A program made the translations under genes and the position numbers. Source: Halichondria panicea (lineage: Eukaryota > Porifera > Demospongiae > Suberitida > Halichondriidae). From it: DNA of 64,000 nucleotides. The stretch covers positions 2,627,978-2,691,977 of the forward strand of contig NC_087377.1 in assembly GCF_963675165.1 (NCBI RefSeq), read 5' to 3'. Positions within the stretch are counted from its first letter, which is position 1. Every line of letters begins with the position of its first letter. The notes beneath the pieces were generated by a model. It was not told the DNA's origin. It did no database searches and saw only the letters and a list, made by a program, of their open reading frames with translations. This document shows positions 33,301 through 44,005 of this stretch, piece by piece.

Positions 33301-36300
33301 AGCATTTTTTTGCATCACAAAATAAAACTTGAATTACTAACCTTGATGATACGATCGCCAGGTTCCAGTATTTGCGTTGCCGGGCCAATAGCAGCCACGT
33401 CAGTGACTGTGCATACTGTCGACCAATCAAATTTGAATCCAAGATCAGACTCTGTGTGCATATAGGTACATTATGAATTTAACCACATCAAAGGCTTTGG
33501 CTATAATTATGCGACAAAGACTTACGATACATGATATTAACCACATCAAAGGCTTACTCTCTTTGCTCGTGACGTAGAGAGAATATTCAAGTGTCTCAGT
33601 GTTGGCCACTGCCACTTGAGGAGGTGGTGGGTGGGGTACAGAGTTCACTGATTGTACGATACCCATGACGATAGGATACGCACTCTTACGACGACGAAAG
33701 ATCTATGAGGGGGCGGGAAACATACACTGAATGAAGGCGGCCATTTTGTTAGCACTGAGCATGCTCAAAGCACATGGTAAGTATGCTTTGATGTAAAAGA
33801 AAGGACGTAGCTAAATGAAGCTATCAAGTTATTCCACCTACTAAAAAGTAAAATTATATTATAATTAATTATAATATTATTATTACTATTATAATTATAA
33901 CAGTATTAAAAAGCGTACAATACTGAGAGTCCTCTTCGTCTCCTTGACTGCCCTCACTGCCTCTCTATGGTCGGCATTGTCCAGGTTGATGCCGTTCACT
34001 GACTCGAGGATGTCACCGACCCTGCACGCGTGTTTGTGTGTGTGTACTTGTATTAAAGCACATCATTGGAAAGTAATTCTGAATGCATCAATTAGTTTTA
34101 AATGGACAATCTAAACACAAAATTACAGGCTACAAAAGATAGAGATACATGTACCAAATATACCGAATTCTAAAAAAGACCTAACACCTTTGTATTTAAG
34201 TTTAAAATGCTAAATTTCAACGGTTTTGTTTAAAATACTGTACTCTGTAGAATTGGAAAGGTCATATCTCATCACTCACTTTAGTTGACCTTCGGCAGGT
34301 CCGCCCTGATTCACCGTGGTAACGATGAAGGCTCCGGGATTGGGCAGCTGAGGTTGATCACGCCCACCCACAACACTGAACCCAGCTAACCCTCCAGAGT
34401 CCAGGTCAATCGATACGTGCTTCTCCTCCCATGCCTGTGAGGGTGTGTGAGGTGTGAGGGGTGTGTATGGGTGTGGGTGTGGGTGTGTATACGTACATCG
34501 TCCCAATTGACTGGCCACTTCTGCTTCCATAGTTCAGTGACCCTCTCCAGTGTTTTAGAGTGTTCCTCCACCAACCTGCACACACAATAATACATGAAGC
34601 AACCTAGATAATTATTGCAATGCTGCCATGCAAGCCAACAATGGTTTCCACTGCTACACATACCACACACACTCCTCCCACACACGCCCACTCTCTCCAA
34701 ACCCACCCACCCACTCTTTCCAAACATACGCCTCCCCCTACACACACACCCACACACGCCCACACACACTGACCGTGCTTGAGTGCTCTTCATTTGCTCA
34801 CACTGTAACTGCAATCGCTCACATTCGACAGCAAAACGCTCCTTCTCGTCCTCAGCACGCATCAGCTTGTTACTGTGTGTGTGGGTTTGTACAGCGGTAT
34901 TAATATGTGATCACATGACTATCACATGACCTACCTCATCATGCTGCCCTCACGCTTGAGGTTACTGTTCCTACTGGAGAGTGCGTCTTGTTCCATGAGG
35001 AGATCTTCAATGCGTTGTTTGAGGTCGAATATTCTCTCTTCGTTTAGTTTACTGGAGCTTTGTTGGAGAGCATTTATTTCAAGTACCAAGTCATCCCTGT
35101 GTGTGTGTGTGAGGGTTGGGAGTGGGCGGAGGATAGGGGGTGTGAGGAGCGAGTGTGTGGGGTGGTGAGTGGGCGTAGAAGAGGGTGTGTAGGAGTGTGT
35201 GAGGGTGGGAAGTGGGCAGAGTGTTTACCTTTCTTGGTAGAGACTGTCAACCTTGTGGAGTACGTCGCTAAGGCTACGACCTTGTGCCGGCTCCTCAGGT
35301 CCAAACAGACGTTTTGTGATGACCTATGTATGAACATCGCATATAATTACACATAATTATTGCTAATTATTGTGGTGTACCTTTTTCTCATTCTCCAAAA
35401 CTGCCATTTTCTCGATAACCTCTCTCAAGTCCTTAGTGACGGAGACAGCTCCTGCATCCTCATTGGCCGCTCCAGCTGGACAATAGTTACGTAAAGCTAA
35501 ATATACACACAGTGTTGTAGGAGTTCAGACTGTTGAATAATACTTACAGGATCTGTGCCGTTGCCGTGGGGATAGCTTCACCATTGCTCTATGAACTGTG
35601 TCCTGTATGTGAGAGTACACGTGAAGTCGATGTTACCGTAGCAACAGACCACACCCACCTGTACAGTACCGAGCTCTTCACTAACTATATCCTTCTGATT
35701 CTGTAACTTGTCCACTTTCTTGCGAAGATCTCCCACTTCCTATTATAGTGTGTGGGGATAAAAAAACAACTTCAATTATGCTATTGAACAATGGCTGCCT
35801 GGTTGATTAAGCTACCCTAATGCATGCATTGTCTGTTGATTGGATTGGTACATTTGCATAGCAGCATGTACGTTTTATGCGTTAATAAAGACGACCTTTA
35901 CCAGTTATTCATTCTAGTGTAATGGTAGGGTGCTTGACTAATAAGCAGGAGGTCTGGGTTCGAATCCAGGCAATGTACTTTCTTTTCTTTCTCTTTAATT
36001 AATAGCAAATGATGATTATGTAAGATAATTCTTTATTTCTCGACGAGGCTATTAGCCCAGTGGGTAAGCTACTTGACCAAGTGAACCTCTCTGTAGTCGT
36101 CCCGGGTTCTATACCCGCTGTATCGATTGTTTATTCAATTGAGTGGTTAACCTACATCATGTGGTGAGAATCCCATGGTGGCCAGTGTGCTGGGGCCTAG
36201 TGTGTCGAAGGTTAGTCTCACTTCCTGCAGTGAGTGTCCGGATTGGCGGCGAATGAGAGGGACTTGGATGCTTACTAGTAACACTGGGTGATCCCTCGTT

Positions 36301-38588
36301 CATATTTTTTTAAATAACAGCTAAATAGATAATTATTATTATCCCTCCTTTTTGTTCACAGTTTCTATGGCTTATGACTTTTTTATTAGTTACAAGATTC
36401 AAGAGCTAATTATTTGTACTTTATACAGTGATTGTGTGTGGGAATCCAAAGTTTCAGATTTTTTTAGAGCTCATTTGAGCTTGCAGGAGGGCCTTGAGCA
36501 GAGCGTTTTTGAAACTTTTAGATTTTTGATGATATATATATGTACTATTATTTTAAAGGTAAGCTTTCAAGAAATAGGATCACCCACAACACACCCACAC
36601 CACACCCACACCACACACCTGTACAGCCTTGTCCTTGAGGTGCCTCATTAGACTGAGGTCCTTGGCGTCCTTCTGCCTCTGTGCTTTAATGGTCTCCAGC
36701 TTCTTTTTAAGACCCACCAGATCACCAATGACCCTCTCCCTCTCTTTGTTAGCAATGTCTCTCTGCTGCTCCAAGATCTGCTTCTCTGCTTGGAGCTCTC
36801 TCATCTGCGTGTGTGTGTGTGTGGGTGGGTGTGTGTGAGGGATAACTTCTATAAATTTGGGTGTTTTATATTAAGTACATCAGTTGTTTAAAGGCCAGCT
36901 AGACCAACGTAGATGATCGACTCACATTAAATAAACAGACATGTAACTTTTATAATACAGAATCAATTAGTCTAGCTGGCCACACGCACTAGTCTCGTTG
37001 GCCACACTTACTTGCGTCTCCTTCTGGATGGACTGCTCGTACGATGTTGCGTTATCCCGCATAGCCACACCCTTTTCCTTCGTGAGAAGGTTGATCTGCT
37101 CCAGGGCAGTCTTGAGCTCTTTCTCTTTCTTTGCTGCTTCCTCTCGAACCTTCTTGAGGTCAGAGGTCACTGACTGAACTTTGAACTCTGCTTCTTGCTC
37201 CGATTTAGAAATCTGAGTAAAAATTGAGGTGCATGGTTCAAATTACATCGTTCAAATTATTTCGCTGATATAATACAAACGTACTTTTTCTGTTAGCGAC
37301 AACTTCTCCTTTCGAAGATCTTCCATGGATTTCTCAATGCGTATGACCTTTAACCTCAACGTATTGTTGTGATCGCTCATGCGTGATGTGCCGTGGTGCT
37401 TATCAGAGGATCCATCACTAATGAGATTGGACGTGCTGTGTGTGTGGTGCGTGTGGGTGGGTACTTGTGTGTGAGGGGTAATCAAATTGATTCAGGAATG
37501 TACTTTTTTCACATAATTTTATGTTAGCTAGAATTAACTGACAAGTAAGTACATTGTATCTGTACCTGGAACTGAATTTTCCAAGACTGTGTCCCCGTGC
37601 CCTTCCAACAAAGTTGACCTCTTGACCTCCGGAGAGAGGGGTGTGGCCAGAGTCGCTGCGTGTGATAGATGTGAGGTCAGTCAGAGAGTTCGGGTTATCA
37701 GACAGATGAAAATCCTCGTCGATAGATCCCTGTGTGCGTGGAGGGGGTCAGGTAAAATATTGATCCATAATAGCGGCCATTAAGCAGACCAATAGTGGCT
37801 GTATTATAGAGGGTGGCCTGCTAACACAGGTCCAAACACATGCTATGGAGACTTTGGGGCCCATTAACCTGGCTGTATTATAGAGGGTGGCCTGCTTATA
37901 GGGACCACAATAGATGATGCACAGTGAACGTCTCATACGTACTAAAATTAATTTGTGCATAAGAACAGGGTGAAAATCATTGACAGCTACGTTCGACATT
38001 CGTCAGTTGTTTAAAAGAGCTTTACCTGTGACGACTTAGCTCTTAGCCCCGCCCCCAATCGGTGCCGTTTGACAGAGAGCATTTCATCAGAGATGCCATG
38101 AGATAGTGCAAACCTCTCCCCTGTTAGTCTGCCCTGAGGGCGTACAGGGCTGGAGGATCTACGCTCTGTCACCATCTGACTTAGTCTGTGAAAATAAGTC
38201 AGTATTTAAACAAAAATTACATAGCAATTAAGATAAAATTCAAGCATAGCACAAGTGAATTTATATGGGGTATATGCATGTATACAGCAGCGTGCTTTAG
38301 CTACATGTACTTCACAATCTACCAAAAAACAATGTTTCTACTAACATGTATACATGCATGTATACATGCATGTATACATGTACATGTAGCTATACGTAAT
38401 TATACTTATCCCCCTACACACACACCACTCCAACGCCCACGCACTCTGACCTCAGTCGCTCACTGTCCAGTTCCCTGATTTTAGCGTCACTGATATCGAG
38501 ACTTCTCTTCAGTTGAGTGTTAGCTTCTGAGAAGCTGTCCCGGTCTCTCTGCACTAGAGACAGCTGGTGTTGTAGTCCCGAGACCTGG

Positions 38589-38641
<53 letters not shown>

Positions 38642-39535
38642 TGTGTGTGGGTGGGTGTGAGTGTGTGTGTGGGCTAATGGTCCCATTAACTGAACATTAC
38701 AGACGTAGTGGTTGGGAATGTAATAACACTTGTACATAGCCAGCTAGTCTAGCCTAAATATCACTGCTGGGTGCTATCATAATTCACATGCAGTTTACAT
38801 ATGCGGTGATTGCAACAACAAACAACAGCTCTGGAGACTCAACGATCGTATAGCGGGTAATAAAAAGATTATGTGTGCAAAATTTAGCATGAGCTACCCT
38901 ATATAATTATGCTTTATCTATCAGCTACAATATGAAAAACACGAAAATGTTATAGCCATATGAAAATATGCGGTATTTGCAAAATCAATTATGATGCATA
39001 ATTTGACCACACCCACCTGTAGCTCGGCCACTCGCTGATCAGTAGGGGCATCCCCTTTCCCTGCCTCCAACATCCTGTTAGCGTTGGACAACTTCTCCTG
39101 CAGTTTCTGATTATCCCTCTTGCGTTCTATCAACCTTGACCTGAGCTGATCACGCTCGTGCAACACACGACTGACCTCCTGTTTGGAACTCTCCTGTGTC
39201 GGACCAAGACACGCCATCTGTGTGTGTGTTGTGTGTGTGTGTGTGGGTGTGATGTGTGTGTGTGTGTGTGTGTGTGGGTGTGTGGAGGGGTAACTAAAAT
39301 TTGAGTTCTGTGCTCTTTCTAAACAATTCTCACGGTAATAATAATTATGGTCTATAGTCATTACAATCAATCATCATTAATTTTCCTAGAATCTAATCAA
39401 CAATAATTAAGTTAATAATTATAAGTAAATTCATGCACTCCTGGCAGTACTATTGGATGTACTAGCTAATCAATGAATGCATTTTGTAGCTGATTGGGTT
39501 TTTGGCCAAAATCTTTTATTTTGAATTCATGAAAA

Positions 39536-39589
<54 letters not shown>

Positions 39590-42500
39590 ATGTGTGTGTG
39601 TGTGTGTTGTGTGCACCTGTTCGTTGAGTCTCTCCACTTCTCTCTTCTTCTCAGTGAGCATGTAGCGGAGGTCATTACGATCTTCCTCCATCTCCTCCAG
39701 CGATATCTTCATGCTGTGAGGGGGTGGGTGTTACTAAGCAACCTCTGAGTTACATGTACATGTACCATAATTATTATATCAGGTTTTAAATGTGTGGTGC
39801 TACATAGCAAATGACACTGTACATGTACATACAAGGATTGATTGCGTTTCTAACTATACTGCAAATTGCTAAAGCAGTGGAAATTCCATGTGCATGCTCA
39901 TTCTTTACATCCTTCGATTTCAAATTACGCAAAAAATTCTAAAATTGCAATACAAAACCTGTACACTGTACTATGTATGTACATGTAGTAGCGAACACAA
40001 ACGTACCTCTTCAGTTCGTCCATGTAGCGTCCTTCAAGATCTTGGAGCTTGTCTTTCTCGTGTTGTAACATGCGCACTTTTGCTAACAGTTGATCGTACA
40101 TCTTGGCAAGGTTTTCGTGATCAAATCTTGTCACTTGTGTGTGAGGGTGTGTATTCTGTGTGTTGTGTGAGGGTGTGATGATATGGGTATCATTGGATTC
40201 GTCTCATTGAGAGCTTTTAAATGACTACCAACAAGAGGGGGTGGTTTAATACATCTAATCGTCCAATCAGATTAGAGTAATACATACCGGTGGTCGTTGT
40301 GGGTGATAGCCCATAGCTGGATCCATTCTCTTGTCATTATCCTTCCACCGAGCTTCCTGTAGTCTACGAGTCTCTTCAACATCTCTCTATAGTGTGTGTG
40401 ATGGTTGGGTGGAGTGTGTGTGTGTGTGTGGGTGTGTGTGTGTGTGTGTGTGTGGAGTGTGTGTGGAGTGTGTGTGGGTGTGTGTCAAGGGGTCACTTTT
40501 TGTCAGACATAATAATTATCATGATAATAAATTTGAGGAAGAGGCAATTTGTAGCTCATGAAAGGAATAGCACTTCAGCTCCTATATTTGGTTGATATGG
40601 CAATTAAAGCCTTTGTCTGTATACAGTCAAGAATGTACATGCCCCCTAGCTATACTGCATACTAACAGTATGTATAACTTAACCTAGCTACACTAATTAA
40701 TCGGCTAATTAGAGTTACACGCAGACACCAGTTACTAGGGCTACTTGATATTAGGGCCATGGTATCACAACCAAGCATGCCAATATTAATTTAATTATGT
40801 ACTAATTTTTGTCATACAATTCCTCATCAAAATCCACAAGCCACTTTACTACATGTATAAAATACAACACTGTACACTGTATGCTAAACACAGGATTTTC
40901 TCAATTCTCAATCTTCAATTCAACAACATTTGCCTTTTAACTATAATTATTATAGCCTTAGGCCTATATAAATATACACCTTACATGGAACATAAAGCTG
41001 CACAGTACCAATGACCATCACATACCAGCGTGGGCATATCCTTGAAACAAGTTAATCATTTTGACATGCAAAACAACCGGCAGACTAACAGCAGATGGCT
41101 ATTATTTCACGAGACAGTGTATTAGGTGTGTGGGTGTGTACACGTTCTCAAAACAAACTCTTGTTTTGGCATAACTGAGAGTTTGAATAACCAGTGCACC
41201 CACACGTCACATGACATCCATCTCATAGCAATATCACATACCTAGTGAGGTGCCCATAATATTATTGTCTAAGTGCATGGTGGCTTTTTCAATCCTTCAA
41301 TTCGAGTAACATTCAAATTTGACACTTTTATACTAATTTTAATACTATAGTAAACTATAGGCCATATGATGCAACATAAGTACCTCAATTAATATTGGTC
41401 ACGTGCAAGTAAATTAAGTCGGAAACATGCACGGGCATTTTTCATTGCAGCAGGGATTTAATTGTTACATGACGTGCATAACCAGCCTAGGTACGTGTCG
41501 TACCTCTTCTGCTATAGGCCTAGGAGCTGGTTATATCGTATAGCGGGTAATTTTTGTGGGGTAAATATTCGTTATTTTCGTGGGCAAGCTTACCTCCACG
41601 AAATTTTAACGTAGGCATGGCTTACCGGAACGTAGGAATCCAGTACAGGCCACGAGACTAAACGAAATTTTTACTCACAAAAACCACCGTTTTTCGAGTT
41701 GAACGAATTTTTTACCCCACGAAAATTACCCGCTATACGGTAGTACAACTACATGTACCACCGACCAGTGTGGGCACATCCCTGAGCTGCATGGCACTCC
41801 ATGCAGGGAAACATGTACACTAAGTTAATTATACCTATTTATTACACACGTACAAAACGCAATTAAATCAGAGGCTACGTACATGTACGTGTGTGTGTGT
41901 GTGGCGCTTGAAATAGGATCTTATTGTCAAGCCATTGCATGAAACTGGATAAGCACACAATACAGCTGGTGTTAATTACAGCTAGGTACAAATATCCATT
42001 TCACATTTCCATAGCTCTGTCAGTGGGTGTGTACGATACACTATGTCCTGAATGTCATTAATCAGCCTATCAGTTTACACAGACAATGGTTTACTTCATT
42101 TGTGTAAAATTAATTGTCACAACAACCTCAGGCAATAAATAAAAAAGCATGTGCTTTAATTATGCATAATTATAGCCCCAAAGTCTCTCCATAGCATGTG
42201 TTTGGACCCCTGTTAGTTTATTATAGCCACTGTTAGTCTACCCCAGGGGAATGTAACTATAGGAAATCCCCCTTGGGTAGACCAACAGTGGCTGTATTAC
42301 CGTATAGCGGGTAATTTTCGGGGGACAAAATATTCGTGGTTCAGCAATATTGAGACATTTTGTGGTTGCTGCTTGCACTGCAGGTAAATGTAGGCAAGGT
42401 TGCTTCATTCGTGGGTAAAATATTCGTGGTCAGACCTCCAACCACGAAAACCACGAATATTTTGCCCCACGAAAATTACACGCTATACGGTATAGAGGGT

Positions 42501-44005
42501 GGCCTGCTAACACAGGTCTAAACATATGCTATGGAGAGACTTTGAGGCCCATTAACCTGGCTGTATTATAGAGGGTGGCCTGCTAACACAGGTCCAAACA
42601 CATGCTATAAAGACTTTGAGGTCCATTAACCTGGCTGTATTATAGAGGGTGGCCTGCTAACACAGGTCCAAACACATGCTATGGAGACTTTGAGGCCCAT
42701 TAACCTGGCTGTATTATAGAGGGTGGCCTGCTAACACTGGTCCAAACACATGCTATGGAGACCTTGGGGCCCATTAACCTGGCTGTATTATAGAGGGTGG
42801 CCTGCTAACACTGGTCCAAACACATGCTATGGAGACCTTGGGGCCCATTAACCTGGCTGTATTATAGAGGGTGGCCTGCTAACACTGGTCCAAACACATG
42901 CTATGGAGACCTTGGGGCCCATTAACCTGGCTGTATTATAGACTAAGACGGTGGCCTGCTAACACAGGTCCAAACACATGCTATGGAGACCTTGGGGCCC
43001 ATTAACCTGGCTGTATTATAGACTAAGACGGTGGCCTGCTAACACAGGTCCAAACACATGCTATGGAGACCTTGGGGCCCATTAACCTGGCTGTATTATA
43101 GACTAAGACGGTGGCCTGCTTATAGGGAGACAGATTGCTACGCGTACAGTATAGGGATTAAGGTGTTCATTACATGTACACGTGTACATAAATGTAGTTA
43201 ACGCATTAATTAGAGCAATTAAAAGAATATAAAAGAAGCTTCACTAAAATACAATAAAATATTTCTGAGTAATTAGAACTTGAGACAACAGTCCAAGTTT
43301 ATGTATCTCAGTTACCCCACACCTACTCGTAACGGAGTCAAATATCAGATCAAATGATACAAACAGACGTTAGAGATACACTATAGTAGAATATTATCGC
43401 TATCAACTGGCCAACCAGATATCAGTATCTGAGAGCAGTTCATTTGAGCTTCTATAATGACTCAGACGCTTAGTTTCTCTGGTAATGGCAGCCAGACCAC
43501 CCGCCACACCCACACACACTCTGAAACATTAACGGGAAGCTAAAATGTACCACACACACACACACTTGCAAGTAGTTGAACAACAGACACACACACAGTG
43601 CTAATAATAACTATGGCTCAGGTAACGCTAGTTAACTTAGTAGTATCTGAATATCTGTCTACAGTTGTGGCCTTAAGCTTGGGTAAACTAACAGCTAGTG
43701 GCTGTATTATAGAGGGTGGCCTGCTAACACAGGTCCAAACACATGCTATGGAGACTTTGGGGCCCATTAACCTGGCTGTATTATAGAGGGTGGCCTGCTT
43801 ATAGGGACACCACAATTAGACAGGTTTTACTGTAGAGTGGGGCCTGGCCTACCAAAACGTTACAGTCTAATTGTAAAGAAACTATTATTTCTCATACCGG
43901 TATGTGCCTGTGTGGTATTCGCCGATCTTCTCCAGAGGAGCGCCTCATCGGACCACGCCCATTTCCTGGCGAGGGATCTTCTCTTTTACTACGACCGACG
44001 TCCAT
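26850..44005 (-). CDS. DLG5-like MAGUK scaffold: coiled coils, two PDZ, SH3, guanylate-kinase-like
   Basis: About 37 exons join to roughly 1,630 residues. Checked joins include 44005-43898, 40386-40288, 40155-40007, 39713-39617, 39217-39017, 38590-38451, 38185-38026, 37729-37566, 37435-37285, 37212-37012, 36804-36619 and 35739-35659. Order of parts: a basic start (MDVGRSKRED); coiled coils (40.4-34.5 kb); PDZ1 (34.43-33.92 kb, LAGFSVVGG...GDILESVNGINL) followed by RRRKS; PDZ2 (33.6-33.1 kb, DLGFKF...GDRIIKVNNQAI); a Ser/Gln-rich linker (33.0-29.96 kb); SH3 (29.4-28.93 kb, TYIRANFSY...IPNSMRAQE); and a guanylate-kinase-like domain (28.86-26.85 kb, RPVLVFGALCDQ, FRRRRSGYELYR, KHCLMTGSIKAL, EAKAMFERV, WVPVTKET). 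The P-loop is not conserved, as expected for a MAGUK. Human DLG5 has four PDZ domains, and here I find two. The protein probably scaffolds membrane or polarity complexes. Confidence 0.85.
27080..27264. repeat. MITE, TACCGTATAGCGGGTAATTTTCGTGGGG family
   Basis: The termini TACCGTATAGCGGGTAAGTT and GAAAATTACCCGCTATACGGTA are inverted. The element is 185 bases and lies in the last intron of the MAGUK gene. The same family occurs at 4391, 41534, 42298 and 51205. Confidence 0.9.
29471..29790. repeat. 45-base minisatellite (CTACAGTGTACACAGTGGGA unit)
   Basis: About seven tandem copies of a unit containing CAGTGGGACCACACTATAGG and CTCTGTACACTAG lie in the MAGUK intron before the SH3 exon. A second array of the same unit is at 45600-46095. 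The 15-codon period produces a long artefactual open frame. Confidence 0.95.
30232..30316. repeat. (GT)n microsatellite abutting a MAGUK exon
   Basis: Interrupted GT repeats on the plus strand give (CA)n on the coding strand, running straight into the CACAG acceptor of the exon at 30230-29959. Confidence 0.9.
35905..36335. repeat. tRNA-derived SINE-like sequence with two tRNA-like heads
   Basis: The first head (about 35912-35980) has an A-box-like TAGTGTAATGGTAGGGTG and a perfect B-box run GGGTTCGAATCC. The second (about 36045-36120) has TAGCCCAGTGGGTAAGC and a degenerate GGGTTCTATACCC. The T stems contain mismatches and a clean acceptor stem is not evident, so these are more likely tRNA-derived SINE heads than functional tRNA genes. 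The following 200 bases could be the SINE body. Location: a MAGUK intron. Confidence 0.55.
37785..37915. repeat. Copy of the 76-base GGTGGCCTGCTAACACAGGTCC repeat
   Basis: One full unit and a partial one (GGCTGTATTATAGAGGGTGG ... CCAAACACATGCTATGGAGA ... GGGGCCCATTAACCT) lie in a MAGUK intron. The main array is at 42490-43125. Confidence 0.85.
38592..38672. repeat. (GT)n microsatellite abutting a MAGUK exon
   Basis: On the coding strand it is (CA)n, ending in the ACACAG acceptor of the exon at 38590-38451. A similar tract (39539-39610) lies just downstream of the donor at 39617. Confidence 0.9.
41534..41742. repeat. MITE, GTATAGCGGGTAATTTT family
   Basis: The left end ATCGTATAGCGGGTAATTTT and the right end AAAATTACCCGCTATACGGTA are inverted. 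The inner blocks GTGGGCAAGCTTACCTCCAC and AGGCATGGCTTACCGGAACG match the copy at 51205. Confidence 0.9.
42298..42492. repeat. MITE inserted at the edge of the 76-base array
   Basis: TACCGTATAGCGGGTAATTT and AAAATTACACGCTATACGGTA bound an inside distinct from the other copies (CAACCACGAAAACCACGAAT). It interrupts a unit of the 76-base repeat: GGCTGTATTA lies on one side and TAGAGGGTGG on the other. Confidence 0.85.
42490..43130. repeat. Tandem array, 76-79-base unit, about nine copies
   Basis: The unit reads GGCTGTATTATAGAGGGTGG, CCTGCTAACACAGGTCCAAA, CACATGCTATGGAGACTTTG and GGGCCCATTAACCT. The later copies carry GACTAAGACGG in place of GAGGG. Partial or reversed units are at 37785, 43690, 46610-46880 (reverse), 48290-48440 (reverse), 55885-56090 and 60775-60880. 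Confidence 0.95.
43898..44005 (-). promoter_or_regulatory. Start exon of the MAGUK gene (ATG choice)
   Basis: ATG at 44005 opens 36 codons to a GTATGAG donor. Upstream in the same frame there is a TAA four codons before the ATG. The other two frames stop within the exon. That supports this ATG as the start, although an acceptor-like CACAG sits about 27 bases upstream and could follow a non-coding first exon. Confidence 0.6.

Larger units (their letters stand above)
40600..43890. other. First long introns of the MAGUK gene: repeats only
   Basis: No exon is supported between 40387 and 43897 on the minus strand, nor a gene on the plus strand. The stretch holds two GTATAGCGGG MITEs, the main 76-base array and AT-rich filler. 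Confidence 0.55.

Noticed and set aside
35905-36125. Two functional tRNA genes
   Set aside because: A- and B-box motifs are present, but the T-stem pairing has mismatches and no acceptor stem of seven pairs could be formed.
42490-43130. Regular array that could be read as CRISPR
   Set aside because: The whole 76-base unit is repeated with no unique spacers, and the context is a eukaryotic intron with no cas genes.
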